Positions 1-8,748 of a stretch of 64,000 bases of DNA are shown piece after piece. The notes beneath the pieces were generated by a model. It had not been told where the DNA came from. It ran no database searches and saw only the letters and a list, made by a program, of their open reading frames with translations. A program made the translations under genes and the position numbers. Within the stretch, counting starts at the first letter, position 1, and each line of letters starts with the position of its first letter. This stretch comes from Cellulomonas humilata (GTDB lineage: Bacteria; Actinomycetota; Actinomycetes; Actinomycetales; Cellulomonadaceae), in contig NZ_JABMCI010000067.1 of assembly GCF_013359775.1 (NCBI RefSeq), positions 124,001 through 188,000 on the forward strand. The letters run 5' to 3'.

Positions 1-312
1 GAGCTGAGCCTGGTCCAGGCCAACTCGGTGTCCGGCTCGCTCACCCTCGACGTGACGTCCGGGACGTCCAGCGTGACGGCGACGACGGTCTCGGGGGACG
101 TCACCGTCCGGCTGCCCGCAGGCAAGGGCGTCCAGGTGAAGGGGCAGTCCGTCTCCGGGCGGCTCGTCGTGGACGGCGAGGAGTACAAGGGCACGTCTCC
201 CGGTCACCGCAAGGTCGACCTGCGCACCGGCGACGGCGCGTGCTTCGTCTCGTCCAGCACGGTGTCGGGGCACCTGACCGTGCTGCGCGGCGCAGGGACC
301 GGGGTCGCGTGA
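1..312 (+). CDS. DUF4097-like protein, C-terminal part (5' end outside window)
   Basis: The frame is open from base 1 and ends at TGA 310-312, so only the last 103 residues are present. They form short alternating beta segments rich in Ser, Thr, Val and Gly, with repeated S-G-x-(L/V)-x-V strands. This is the pattern of the DUF4097 beta-helix domain of actinobacterial proteins. A GTG at 28 lies inside the domain and is unlikely to be the start. The stop shares its last base with the ATG of the following PadR regulator, so the two are translationally coupled; DUF4097 proteins are often paired with PadR genes. No catalytic residues can be inferred. A role in sensing or the cell envelope is only a guess. 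Confidence 0.75.
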   Translation, partial: ELSLVQANSVSGSLTLDVTSGTSSVTATTVSGDVTVRLPAGKGVQVKGQSVSGRLVVDGEEYKGTSPGHRKVDLRTGDGACFVSSSTVSGHLTVLRGAGTGVA

Positions 313-923
313 TGATGGCCCCCGTCTTCGCGCACGGACAGCTGCGCCTCTACCTGCTGTCGCTCCTGGAGAGCGGCCCCAAGCACGGGTACGAGCTCAT
401 CACGGCCCTGTCGGACCGCTTCGGCGGGACCTACCGGCCCAGCCCGGGCACGGTCTACCCGCGCCTCGCCCGCCTCGAGGAGGAGGGCCTGGTGCAGCGG
501 GTCGACGAGGAGCGCAAGAGCACGTACGCGCTCACCGAGGCCGGCTACGCCGAGCTGAACGCCCGGCGGGCGGAGCTGGGCCACCTCGAGGAGGGGATCG
601 CCGAGTCCGTCCGGGAGCGGGCCGCGCAGGTCCGCGAGGACGTGCGGGGATCGATGCGTGGACTGCGCGCCGATCTCGCGGCGGCCGCCCAGCAGGCCCG
701 TGCGGACGCGGTGCCGCACCCGGCGGGCGCGCCCGACGAGCCACGGGTCGCGTCGCACGTGCGGACCAAGGACGCCGAGGCGATGATCCAGCGGTTCCGC
801 GACGAGATCCGCGCGGACCTGCGGCGGGCCGACGCGCGCGGGAGCGTCGAGCAGCTCACGCTCGACACCCTGCGGACCGTGCTGGACTCGGCGCTGACCG
901 CGGTGCGCGGAACGCTGCGATGA
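312..923 (+). CDS. PadR family transcriptional regulator
   Basis: A 203-aa protein. Residues about 8-85 form the PadR winged helix: 'LYLLSLLESGPKHGYELI', then 'RPSPGTVYPRLARLEEEGLV' (the recognition helix and wing) and 'YALTEAGYAEL'. The remainder is a charged helical C-terminal region with two Arg/Asp-rich helices, consistent with a dimerisation domain. I chose ATG 312, which overlaps the preceding TGA by one base (TGATG). An upstream in-frame start near 240 would sit inside the DUF4097 gene. PadR proteins usually repress their own operon, and here the likely partner is the upstream DUF4097 gene. The inducer cannot be read from the sequence. Confidence 0.93.
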   Translation: MMAPVFAHGQLRLYLLSLLESGPKHGYELITALSDRFGGTYRPSPGTVYPRLARLEEEGLVQRVDEERKSTYALTEAGYAELNARRAELGHLEEGIAESVRERAAQVREDVRGSMRGLRADLAAAAQQARADAVPHPAGAPDEPRVASHVRTKDAEAMIQRFRDEIRADLRRADARGSVEQLTLDTLRTVLDSALTAVRGTLR

Positions 924-943
924 CGCTCGGGGTGCGGTGGCTG

Positions 944-1552
944 TCAGGCGCCGTCGTCGGGCAGGCCGAGCCAGGCGTGCCAGCCGGTGTGCAGGACCAG
1001 CCAGGCCATCAGGCCGTAGCCGGCCTGCCCCGGTAGGACCCCGTCGCCCGCGGCGAGGTCGCCCAGCCACTGGTCGTGGGCGGCCAGGGGGGTGTAGGTG
1101 TCGACGAAGGGCACCCGACGCCGGGTTGCCACGTCTGCGTACGCGGCTGAGAGGTCCGCCAGCTTGTCCGCGTCGGCCGTGCCGCCCGGCGGGGGGCCGA
1201 CGACGAACGTCGGGATCCTGCGCTGGTCGGCCACGTCGAGGATGTTCGCGAGGTTGAGCCGGCTGCGTGCCAGCGAGAGGCCCGCGGCGACGTCGGCGCG
1301 GCCGAGGGCGACGACGAGGCGGTTGTCGGCCTCGGGGGACAGGCGACGAGTGACCTCCTCGTCCCATCGGGCGCCGAGGGCGGTGCTCGTCTCGCCCGGG
1401 ACCGCGAGGGTCAGCACGGTGAGCGGGGTGGGGGTCGGCGTCCTGGCGGTCACGCGCCCGACCCAGCCGAGCCCCTTGGGGTCACCAGCGCCGGCCACGA
1501 GCTCGTCGCCGACCACCGCCAGCCTCAGCGGCAGCTCGCCCACACGCCTCAC
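944..1552 (-). CDS. GDSL/SGNH-like protein with degenerate active site
   Basis: A 202-aa protein with GTG start at 1552. The overall fold signals are those of the SGNH hydrolase family: a strand ending in GDEL at 15-18, a Gly-rich turn at 53, 'VVALGRAD' at 80-87, and a C-terminal 'AAGDGVLPGQAGY' block. All three catalytic positions are substituted. The GDSL Ser is Glu17, the GxND Asn is Ala86, and the His of the DxxHP block is Leu173. By family knowledge it should lack esterase activity, so it is probably a binding or structural relative. It converges on the PadR gene with a gap of about 20 bp. Close relatives in Cellulomonas-type genomes appear to share the GDEL form (from memory, unverified). 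Confidence 0.75.
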   Translation of the reverse strand: MRRVGELPLRLAVVGDELVAGAGDPKGLGWVGRVTARTPTPTPLTVLTLAVPGETSTALGARWDEEVTRRLSPEADNRLVVALGRADVAAGLSLARSRLNLANILDVADQRRIPTFVVGPPPGGTADADKLADLSAAYADVATRRRVPFVDTYTPLAAHDQWLGDLAAGDGVLPGQAGYGLMAWLVLHTGWHAWLGLPDDGA

Positions 1553-1661
1553 CTCTCGCCGTCCGACCCGTCGTGCGACGGCCGTCGCCGCACAGTCTCT
1601 CAGGGTGGGGCGGCGGTCGCCGGTTCATCGGCGGGCCTGTCGCGGGGTGGGCGCGGGTGGG

Positions 1662-1832
1662 TCAGGCGCTGCGGTACGGGTGGCTCGGCAGGTCGGACGC
1701 CATGTCCGACCAGTCGGCGTGCGAGACGGGGGGTCGGCTGCTGCCCAGGCCGTCGCGGCGCACCGTGACGACCAGACGGGCGACCAGCCAGGCTGCCGCG
1801 AGGAGCGTGAGGACGATCCATAGGGTGGTCAT
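1662..1832 (-). CDS. Small single-pass membrane protein (56 aa)
   Basis: ATG at 1832 opens a 56-residue frame ending at TGA 1662. Residues 4-24 are a hydrophobic segment (WIVLTLLAAAWLVARLVV). Two Arg residues follow, then a polar cytoplasmic-type tail with 'SHADWSDM' and 'LPSHPY'. The N-out/C-in topology follows the positive-inside rule. The gene is divergent from the DJ-1/AraC regulator at 1926, with 93 bp between the starts. The length and tail resemble the small conserved actinobacterial proteins found in such gaps. No function can be assigned. Confidence 0.6.
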   Translation of the reverse strand: MTTLWIVLTLLAAAWLVARLVVTVRRDGLGSSRPPVSHADWSDMASDLPSHPYRSA

Positions 1833-1890
1833 GGCAGAAAGTCTCCGCCCGGCCAGAACGCGCCACGAGTGGCAGAACCGACGCTGACCG

Positions 1891-1919
1891 TTGACATTCC
1901 GCCACGTCGTGCCGATGCT
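1891..1919 (+). promoter_or_regulatory. Sigma-70 type promoter giving a leaderless transcript
   Basis: A perfect -35 TTGACA (1891-1896) is followed by a 17-bp spacer and GATGCT (1914-1919) as the -10. Six bases later comes the ATG of the DJ-1/AraC regulator at 1926. Normal -10 to start-site spacing would place transcription initiation at or next to that A, so the mRNA would have no 5' leader. Leaderless mRNAs are common in actinobacteria. This site also decides the start codon of the gene. Confidence 0.7.
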
Positions 1920-1925
1920 GGCCCC

Positions 1926-2882
1926 ATGCTCCGATCCGTCGCCGCCATCGCCCTGCCGAACGTCGCCCCCTTCGAGCTCGGGGTGGCCTGCGAGGTCTTC
2001 GGCATCGACCGCCGCGACACCGGGGGCCCGGCATTCGACTTCACCATCTGCGGGATCGAGCCCGGCGTCGTGCCGACGAAGGGCGCGGGCTACTCCATCG
2101 TCGTCGAGCACGGGCTCGAGGCCACCCAGGACGTCGACCTGGTGATCGTGCCGGCGTACGGGGAAGCCGACGAGGTGCCGGAGGTGGTGCTCGACGCCCT
2201 GCGGGCCGCCCACGCGCGCGGCGCCTGGGTGCTCAGCATCTGCAGCGGGTCGTTCGCCCTCGGCTACGCCGGCCTGCTGGACGGCCGGCAGTGCACGACG
2301 CACTGGATGTACACCGACGAGATGAGCCGGAGGTTCCCGGAGGCCCGGCTCAACCCCGCCGTCCTCTACGTCGACGACGAGCACGTCATCACCAGCGCCG
2401 GCACCGCGGCCGGCATCGACGCGTGCCTGCACCTGGTCCGTCGTGAGCTGGGGGCCGCTGCCGCGTCGGCCATCGCCCGGCGGATGGTCGTCCCGCCGCA
2501 CCGCGACGGCGGCCAGGCCCAGTACGTCGACACCCCGCTGCCCTGCGACGCCGACACCTTGGCCCCGCTGCTCGCGTGGATGGTGGAGAACCTCGAGGAA
2601 GAGCTGAGCGTGCCGGACCTCGCGGCCCGCGCCTTCGTCTCCGAGCGGACGTTCGCCCGCCGCTTCCGCGCCGAGACGGGCACCACGCCGGCCGCGTGGG
2701 TCACCCGGCAGCGGGTGGTCCGGGCGCAGGAGATGCTCGAGCGGTCCGATGCGGGCATCGAGGAGATCGCCCGGCTGTGCGGGTTCGGCACAGCCGCGGT
2801 GCTCCGCCACCACTTCGCCCGGACGCTGGGCACCAGCCCGCAGGCCTACCGCCGCACGTTCGCGCCCACCCCGGTCTCCTGA
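1926..2882 (+). CDS. GlxA-family regulator: DJ-1/PfpI domain plus AraC HTH
   Basis: A 318-aa protein. Residues 1 to about 170 form a DJ-1/PfpI (class I glutamine amidotransferase-like) domain with the nucleophile-elbow cysteine Cys106 in 'LSICSGSF'. It has the conserved 'TTHWMYTDEMSRRFPEARLNP' run used by GlxA/FtrA-type regulators. Residues about 215-315 are a double AraC helix-turn-helix: 'LAARAFVSERTFARRFRAETGTTPAAWV' and 'IARLCGFGTAAVLRHHFARTLGTSPQAYRR'. The ATG at 1926 is set by the leaderless promoter; an extension to 1869 would run through the -35 box. The last 18 codons are repeated in damaged form just after the stop (2888-2940). Family members sense small metabolites through the N-terminal domain; the target here is unknown. 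Confidence 0.92.
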   Translation: MLRSVAAIALPNVAPFELGVACEVFGIDRRDTGGPAFDFTICGIEPGVVPTKGAGYSIVVEHGLEATQDVDLVIVPAYGEADEVPEVVLDALRAAHARGAWVLSICSGSFALGYAGLLDGRQCTTHWMYTDEMSRRFPEARLNPAVLYVDDEHVITSAGTAAGIDACLHLVRRELGAAAASAIARRMVVPPHRDGGQAQYVDTPLPCDADTLAPLLAWMVENLEEELSVPDLAARAFVSERTFARRFRAETGTTPAAWVTRQRVVRAQEMLERSDAGIEEIARLCGFGTAAVLRHHFARTLGTSPQAYRRTFAPTPVS

Positions 2883-2940
2883 CGCCCGGCACCAGCCCGC
2901 AGGCCTGCTGCACGGTCGCGCCCACCTTGGTCTCCTGACG
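2829..2940 (+). repeat. Tandem partial duplication of the AraC gene 3' end
   Basis: Bases 2829-2884 (GGCACCAGCCCGCAGGCCT through CTCCTGACG) recur at 2888-2940 with a few substitutions and a 3-base deletion. The first copy encodes the end of the AraC domain and its stop. The second, outside the gene, is diverged and keeps the TGA in place. The result is a decaying tandem duplicate directly before the terminator. Confidence 0.8.
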
Positions 2941-2943
2941 CGA

Positions 2944-2977
2944 CGAGAGCCGCACCCCGTGGGGAGTGCGGCTCTCG
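2944..2977. terminator. Bidirectional terminator hairpin between the AraC-type gene and kgd
   Basis: The perfect 12-bp inverted repeat CGAGAGCCGCAC (2944-2955) / GTGCGGCTCTCG (2966-2977) closes a 10-base loop that can itself pair CCC with GGG. It lies between two convergent genes. There is no T-run on either side, as is usual for high-GC actinobacterial terminators. Confidence 0.75.
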
Positions 2978-2989
2978 GTCGACCAGACC

Positions 2990-5900
2990 TCAGCGCCCGA
3001 AGGCGGTCTCGACGAGGGTGGCCTGCTGCGCCTGGTGCTTCTTGGCGGACCCGGCGGCCGGCGACGCCGACTCCTTGCGGGACACGACCCGGAGGGTGCG
3101 TCCGAGCAGCTGCGGCAGGTGCATGGACAGGAACGTCCACGGGCCCTGGTTGCGCGGCTCGTCCTGCACCCACACCAGCTCGGCCCCGTCGAACGGCGCG
3201 ACCGCCGCACGGACCGACTCGGAGTCGAGCGGGTAGAGCTGCTCCAGCCGGACGATCGCCGTCTGCTCGTCGCCCGTCTTCACGCGGTGCGCCAGCAGGT
3301 CCCAGTAGACCTTGCCCGAGCAGAGCAGCACGCGGGTGACCTGGTCGGCCTTCGCGGACGCGAGCTCGTCGCCGATGACCGTGCGGAACGTGCCCGAGGT
3401 GAAGTCCTGCACGTCGGACGATGCCGACTTCAGGCGCAGCATCGACTTCGGCGTGAACACCACGAGCGGGCGACGCGGCCGGGCATACGCCTGACGACGC
3501 AGCAGGTGGAAGTGCGACGCCGGGGTGGACGGCTGCGCGATCGTCATGTTGTCCTCGGCCGCGAGCTGGAGGAATCGCTCGATGCGCGCCGACGAGTGGT
3601 CCGGACCCTGGCCCTCGTACCCGTGCGGCAGGAGCAGGACCACCGAGGACCGCTGCGCCCACTTCTGCTCGGCCGACGAGATGAACTCGTCGATGATCGT
3701 CTGGGCCCCGTTGACGAAGTCGCCGAACTGCGCCTCCCAGAGCACCAGCGCGTCGGGACGCTCGACCGAGTAGCCGTACTCGAACCCGAGCGCGGCGTAC
3801 TCCGAGAGCGAGGAGTCGTAGACCCAGAACTTCGCCTGGTCCGCCGACAGGTAGAGCAGCGGCGTCCACTCGGCACCGGTCTCGCGGTCGTGCATGACCG
3901 CGTGCCGCTGCACGAAGGTGCCGCGGCGCGAGTCCTGCCCGGCGAGCCGGACGGGGGTGCCCTCGACCAGCAGCGAGCCGAACGCCAGCAGCTCGCCGTA
4001 GCCCCAGTCGATGCCGCCCTCGCGGGTCATCGCCTCGCGCTTGGCCAGCAGCTGCGCCAGCTTCGGGTGCACGGTGAAGCCCTCCGGCGGGCGCACGTGC
4101 GCGCGGCCGATGCGCTCCAGGGTGCCGGCGTCGACGGCCGTCTTCCAGCCGACCATGACGCCCGCGTCCTCGAGCTGCGACTCCGGTCGCTCCAGGCCCT
4201 TGACGGCCTCGGCCTCCGGCGGAGCAGGGGTGTACCCGTCCTCGCGCGTCTCGGTGAACACCCGCTCCAGCTGCGACTGGTAGTCCTGCAGCGCCTGCTC
4301 GGCGTCGGCGATCGTGAGGTCCCCGCGGGCGACCAGCGTCTCCGTGTAGAGCTTGCGGACCGAGCGCTTGGCCTCGATGAGGTTGTACATCAGCGGCTGC
4401 GTCATCGAGGGGTCGTCGCCCTCGTTGTGGCCGCGGCGGCGGTAGCAGACCATGTCGATGATGACGTCGCGGTCGAACTGCTCGCGGTACTCGAACGCCA
4501 GCTCGGCCACCCGCACGCACGCCTCGGGGTCGTCCCCGTTCACGTGGAAGATCGGCACCTGGAGGCCCTTGGCCACGTCGGTCGCGTACTGCGACGAGCG
4601 CGACGACGACGGCCCGGTGGTGAAGCCGACCTGGTTGTTGATGATCACGTGGATGGTGCCGCCGGTGCGGTACCCGCGCAGCTGGGCGAGGTTGAGCGTC
4701 TCGAACACGACGCCCTGCCCCGCGAACGCCGCGTCACCGTGGATGAGGATCGGGAGCACGGAGAAGCCGTCGCCACCGAGGTCGATGCGGTCCTGCTTGG
4801 CGCGGACGATGCCCTCGAGGACCGGGTCGACCGCCTCGAGGTGCGAGGGGTTGGCGGCCAGGTACACCGCAGTCGTCGCGCCGGACTCGGCGGTGAACGT
4901 GCCCTCGGTGCCCAGGTGGTACTTCACGTCGCCGGAGCCCTGGACCGACTTGGGGTCCTGGTTGCCCTCGAACTCGCGGAAGATCTGCGCGTAGGACTTC
5001 CCGGCGATGTTGGCCAGGATGTTCAGCCGGCCGCGGTGGGCCATGCCGATGCCGACCTCGTCGAGACCGTTGTTGGCGGCCCGGGACAGGATCGCGTCGA
5101 GCAGGGCGATGACCGACTCGCCGCCCTCGAGCGAGAACCGCTTCTGGCCGACGTACTTGGTCTGGAGGAACGTCTCGAAGGCCTCGGCCGCGTTCAGGCG
5201 ACGCAGGATGCGCAGCTGGTCCTCGCGGGGCGTGCGGGCGTAGCCGGACTCCAGGCGCTCCTGGAGCCACTTGCGCTGGCGCGGGTCCTGGAGGTGCATG
5301 TACTCGCTGCCCACGGTGCGGCAGTACGAGTCGCGCAGCAGGCCGAGGACCTCGCGCAGCTTGGCGCGGGGCTTGCCGGTGAAGCCACCCGTGGGGAACA
5401 CGCGGTCCAGGTCCCAGAGCGTGAGGCCGTGCGTCTGCACGTCCAGGTCGGGGTGCTTGCGCTGGCGGTAGGCCAGGGGGTCGGTGTCGGCCATGAGGTG
5501 GCCGCGGGACCGGTAGGAGTGGATGAGCTCCGCGATGCGGGCGGGCTTGATGGCCTCGGCGTCGGGGTCGGCGGCCTCCCGCACCCAGCGGACGGGCTCG
5601 TAGGGCACACGCAGCGACGCGAAGACGCGGTCGTAGAAACCGTCCTCGCCGAGCAGCTTGCGGCCGATGATCCGCAGGAAGTCGCCGGACTGCGCGCCCT
5701 GGATGATCCGGTGGTCGTAGGTCGAGGTGAGCGTGAGGACCTTGGAGACGCCCATCTTGTTCAGCGCGTCCTCGGACGTGCCCGCGAACTCCGCGGGGTA
5801 GTCCATGGCGCCGACGCCGATGATCGTGCCCTGGCCCTGCATCAGGCGCGGGACCGAGTGGACCGTGCCGATGGTGCCGGGGTTGGTCAGCGAGATGGTG

Positions 5901-6739
5901 GTCCCCGCGAAGTCCTCGACCGTGAGCTTGTTGCCGCGCGCCCGGCGCACGACGTCCTCGTAGGCGGACCAGAACCCGGCGAAGTCCAGCGTGTCCGACT
6001 TCTTGATCGACGGGACCATCAGCTGGCGCGTGCCGTCGGGCTTGGCCAGGTCGATCGCGATGCCGACGTTGACGTGCGCGGGCGTCAGGACGCTCGGCTT
6101 GTCGTCGTGCACGGTGTACGAGGTGTTCATCGCCGGCATCTCCGCCAGCGCCTCGACCAGCGCGAAGCCGATGAGGTGCGTGAACGAGATCTTGCCGCCG
6201 CGACCACGGGCGAGGTGGTTGTTGATGACGATGCGGTTGTCGACCATGAGCTTGGCCGGGATGGCGCGCACCGAGGTGGCCGTCGGGACCTCGAGGGAGG
6301 CCTCCATGTTGGTCACCACGCGCGCGGCGGGACCGCGCAGCTTCTGGATGTCGTCGGCGGCCTCGGCCTCGTCGGCGGCTGAGCTGCGCTGCGCTACCTG
6401 GGCGTAGGGGGCGGTCGCCGGCTGCGCGGTGGCGATGGGCGACGTCACCGCGGGCGGCTCGACGAACGTGGCCGGCTGCGCGGGGGCAGCGGGAGGCGCG
6501 ACGGGTGCGGGGGCCGGGGCGGCCTGGACCGGCGTCGGCTTCGTCGCCGGGCTGCCGTTCACGGCTGCGGGAGCGGCAGCCGAGCCGTTGGCGGAGGCGT
6601 CCTCGGGCTTGTAGCCCTCGAAGAAGTCCCACCACGCCGGGTCGACCGAGTTCTTGTCCCGCTGGTACTGCTCGAACAGCTCGTCCACGAGCCACTCGTT
6701 GGCGCCGAAAACGGCGCGCGTCGAGTCAGGATCCGCCAT
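2990..6739 (-). CDS. kgd: Multifunctional 2-oxoglutarate decarboxylase/dehydrogenase E1o-E2-like (Kgd/SucA)
   Basis: A 1249-aa TCA-cycle enzyme that decarboxylates 2-oxoglutarate with thiamine diphosphate. It has the fused actinobacterial architecture. The N-terminal helix '[16 protein letters not shown]' is followed by an Ala/Pro linker of about 90 residues. Next is an E2-type acyltransferase domain with the 'YDHRIIQG' motif (about residue 340), then the E1 domain with '[11 protein letters not shown]' and '[11 protein letters not shown]' (about 700) and a transketolase-type C-terminus. I chose ATG 6739. A GTG at 6826 would add 29 residues whose codons (TCA, ACA, GAT, CAA, CCA) look non-coding. 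A TAGTGT -10 on the minus strand at 6828-6823 overlaps the dyad TGTTG-ATGA-CAACA (6812-6825), a possible operator. The gene is monocistronic. Confidence 0.95.
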   Translation of the reverse strand: MADPDSTRAVFGANEWLVDELFEQYQRDKNSVDPAWWDFFEGYKPEDASANGSAAAPAAVNGSPATKPTPVQAAPAPAPVAPPAAPAQPATFVEPPAVTSPIATAQPATAPYAQVAQRSSAADEAEAADDIQKLRGPAARVVTNMEASLEVPTATSVRAIPAKLMVDNRIVINNHLARGRGGKISFTHLIGFALVEALAEMPAMNTSYTVHDDKPSVLTPAHVNVGIAIDLAKPDGTRQLMVPSIKKSDTLDFAGFWSAYEDVVRRARGNKLTVEDFAGTTISLTNPGTIGTVHSVPRLMQGQGTIIGVGAMDYPAEFAGTSEDALNKMGVSKVLTLTSTYDHRIIQGAQSGDFLRIIGRKLLGEDGFYDRVFASLRVPYEPVRWVREAADPDAEAIKPARIAELIHSYRSRGHLMADTDPLAYRQRKHPDLDVQTHGLTLWDLDRVFPTGGFTGKPRAKLREVLGLLRDSYCRTVGSEYMHLQDPRQRKWLQERLESGYARTPREDQLRILRRLNAAEAFETFLQTKYVGQKRFSLEGGESVIALLDAILSRAANNGLDEVGIGMAHRGRLNILANIAGKSYAQIFREFEGNQDPKSVQGSGDVKYHLGTEGTFTAESGATTAVYLAANPSHLEAVDPVLEGIVRAKQDRIDLGGDGFSVLPILIHGDAAFAGQGVVFETLNLAQLRGYRTGGTIHVIINNQVGFTTGPSSSRSSQYATDVAKGLQVPIFHVNGDDPEACVRVAELAFEYREQFDRDVIIDMVCYRRRGHNEGDDPSMTQPLMYNLIEAKRSVRKLYTETLVARGDLTIADAEQALQDYQSQLERVFTETREDGYTPAPPEAEAVKGLERPESQLEDAGVMVGWKTAVDAGTLERIGRAHVRPPEGFTVHPKLAQLLAKREAMTREGGIDWGYGELLAFGSLLVEGTPVRLAGQDSRRGTFVQRHAVMHDRETGAEWTPLLYLSADQAKFWVYDSSLSEYAALGFEYGYSVERPDALVLWEAQFGDFVNGAQTIIDEFISSAEQKWAQRSSVVLLLPHGYEGQGPDHSSARIERFLQLAAEDNMTIAQPSTPASHFHLLRRQAYARPRRPLVVFTPKSMLRLKSASSDVQDFTSGTFRTVIGDELASAKADQVTRVLLCSGKVYWDLLAHRVKTGDEQTAIVRLEQLYPLDSESVRAAVAPFDGAELVWVQDEPRNQGPWTFLSMHLPQLLGRTLRVVSRKESASPAAGSAKKHQAQQATLVETAFGR

Positions 6740-7014
6740 CTGGGTCACGCTGGGATCGCCCACTTCCGCTGCGGTCCGTGACCGCGCCTTTGCTGGTTGG
6801 GTTGCGACATCTGTTGATGACAACACTACGGCCTGAGCGCCTCCCGCCCCGCCTCAGGACGGCTGTTCGGGGCGGATCCGCAGGCGTCTTCACCTGGTCA
6901 GCACACGCGGGTCAACACGGGGCAACGTGCCCGTTCGGGGCGCCTCAAGGCGGGGTTGTCGGCACCCCTGCGAGGTCATGCTTGTGCACACCCGCTCAGG
7001 GCGGGCGCGCGCGG

Positions 7015-7824
7015 TCACGTGATGTCGCGGCGGAACGTGGTCAGGCGCCCGATGAGGGCCAGCCCGAGGCCGTACGCGAGGAGCACGAGGGCGCCCTGCC
7101 ACCACTCCAGGAGCGTGCCGACGCCGGTCTCGGAGTAGAAGCTCCCGCCGGAGATCGCCTCTCCGGCCGCGCCCGGCAGGTACGCCGAGACACCCGCCCC
7201 CCAGCTGGTCAGACCGAGCACGAAACGCAGCACCGGCTCGACGAACTGCGTGAAGGCCAGCACGACGACGATCACGGCCACCTGGTTGGTGAGCACCGAG
7301 CCGAACCCGACGCCGACGACCGCCCACAGGGCCAGCGCCAGCACCGACAGCCCGATCGTCCGCCAGGTCGAGGCCTGGTCGAGGAACGTGGGCTTGTCGA
7401 GCAGCGTCAGCACGGCAGCTCCGGCGCCGACCGAGGCGAGCGTGCCGACGAGCCCGTAGACGAGGCCGAGGATGCCCGCGGAGATCACCTTGGCGGACAC
7501 CAGGACCGTCCGGCGCGGCTCCGCGAGCAGGGTGGGCGTGATCGTCTGGTGCCGGAACTCGGACGCGACGGCCAGCGCGCCCACGACCAGCGGGAAGACG
7601 TAGCCGAACGTCACGGCGATCGTGTAGACCGCCCGGACGACGGCGTCGGGCGCCAGGACCACCTCCTCGCCACCCGTGCCGCTGGACATGTTCCCGCCCT
7701 GCGAGATGGCCCAGCCGAGCCCGGCGGCCAGGAACGCCATGTAGACCCCCATGGCCAGCAGGAGGATCCACCACAGGCGCGTGGTGACGAGCTTGCGGTA
7801 CTCGGTGACCAGTGCGGCGCGCAT
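7015..7824 (-). CDS. ABC-2 type transporter permease
   Basis: A 269-aa integral membrane protein with a short cytoplasmic N-terminus (MRAALVTEYRKLVTTRLWW, typical of ABC-2 permeases) and about six hydrophobic segments. These include 'WWILLLAMGVYMAFLAAGL', 'FGYVFPLVVGALAVASEF' and 'IGLSVLALALWAVVGVGFGSVL'. The 'ASEFRHQTITPTLLAEPRR' coupling helix between segments 2 and 3 is characteristic of the NatB/ABC-2 group. ATG 7824 overlaps the TGA of the upstream ATPase by one base, so permease and ATPase are coupled. Together they would form an exporter. The substrate is unknown; drugs, lipids or peptides are typical for the family. Confidence 0.9.
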   Translation of the reverse strand: MRAALVTEYRKLVTTRLWWILLLAMGVYMAFLAAGLGWAISQGGNMSSGTGGEEVVLAPDAVVRAVYTIAVTFGYVFPLVVGALAVASEFRHQTITPTLLAEPRRTVLVSAKVISAGILGLVYGLVGTLASVGAGAAVLTLLDKPTFLDQASTWRTIGLSVLALALWAVVGVGFGSVLTNQVAVIVVVLAFTQFVEPVLRFVLGLTSWGAGVSAYLPGAAGEAISGGSFYSETGVGTLLEWWQGALVLLAYGLGLALIGRLTTFRRDIT

Positions 7825-8738
7825 CAGGCCACCGCCGACTCGACGGCGCCGACGAGCTGGAGGAACAGCCCTTCGAGCCCCGGGTCCCGGCTGCTGAGCT
7901 CGTGCAGCTCCAGGCCGGCGGCGAACGCGGCGGCGCCGACCGTCGCGGCGTCGACGTCCCACAGGTCCGCCACCCGGGGGTCGCCCGCGTCGGTGCGCGT
8001 CCACGCGGACCGGTCCACGAGGGCGGTGAGTCCCGCCGCGTCGGGGGAGACCGCGCGCACCTGGACGCGCGCCATGCCGGCGAGCTCGGCCAGGGACGAG
8101 GCGTGCGCGAGCCGGCCGCGGGCGATGATCACCACGTCGTCCACGGTCTGCTCGACCTCGGAGAGCACGTGGCTGGACACCAGGATCGTGCGGCCCTCGG
8201 CGGCCAGCGCGCGGAGGAACCCGCGCAGCCAGCGGATCCCCTCCGGGTCGAGGCCGTTGGCCGGCTCGTCGAGCAGGAGCACCCGCGGGTCGCCCAGCAG
8301 GGTGGTCGCCAGGGCGAGCCGCTGCCGCATGCCGAGCGAGAACCCGCCGACCCGGCGGTGCGCGGCCTCCGACAGGCCGACGAGCTCGAGGACCTGCGAC
8401 GCGCGGGCGTCGGGGACGCCGACCTGCGGGGTGTAGAGCCGCAGGTGGTCGAGCGCGGTGCGTCCCGGGTGGAAGCTCGCCGCCTCCAGCGCGGCGCCGA
8501 CCGTGCGCAGCGGCCGGCTGATCTGACCGTAGGCCTCGCCGCCGATGGTCGCGACGCCCGACGTCGGCCGGACCAGTCCCAGCAGCATCCGCAACGTGGT
8601 CGTCTTCCCCGCACCGTTCGGTCCGAGGAAGCCCGTCACGCGACCGGGTGCCACCTCGAACGAGAGGTCGTCGACCGCGCGGACGGGACCGAACGACTTG
8701 GAGAGGTGCTCGACGATGATGGTGCCGTCGCTGGTCAT
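7824..8738 (-). CDS. ABC transporter ATP-binding protein (exporter, CcmA/NatA type)
   Basis: A 304-aa ATPase with Walker A GPNGAGKT at 39-46, a Q-loop region, signature 'FSLGMRQRLALA', Walker B 'VLLLDEPANGLDP' and the switch His in 'ILVSSHVLSEVE'. After the core (to about residue 215) there is a C-terminal extension of some 85 residues, as in DrrA/NatA exporters. ATG 8738 was chosen because it opens directly onto the first beta strand ('IIVEHLSKSF'); the frame extends upstream without homology. The gene is coupled to the permease by TGATG and sits 10 bp from the end of the sensor-kinase gene on the same strand. The two-component system may lie in the same transcript. Confidence 0.93.
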   Translation of the reverse strand: MTSDGTIIVEHLSKSFGPVRAVDDLSFEVAPGRVTGFLGPNGAGKTTTLRMLLGLVRPTSGVATIGGEAYGQISRPLRTVGAALEAASFHPGRTALDHLRLYTPQVGVPDARASQVLELVGLSEAAHRRVGGFSLGMRQRLALATTLLGDPRVLLLDEPANGLDPEGIRWLRGFLRALAAEGRTILVSSHVLSEVEQTVDDVVIIARGRLAHASSLAELAGMARVQVRAVSPDAAGLTALVDRSAWTRTDAGDPRVADLWDVDAATVGAAAFAAGLELHELSSRDPGLEGLFLQLVGAVESAVA

Positions 8739-8748
8739 GGGGGCAACG

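Noticed and set aside
2966..6382. Very long open frame on the plus strand opposite kgd
   Set aside because: It is antisense to a complete, well-matched kgd gene. It consists of Val/Arg/Leu/Glu-biased sequence typical of the opposite strand of GC-rich coding DNA, with no domain signal.
6740..6826. 29-residue N-terminal extension of Kgd from GTG 6826
   Set aside because: Codon choice in the extension (TCA, ACA, GAT, CAA, CCA) is unlike the gene. The conserved N-terminal helix begins after ATG 6739.
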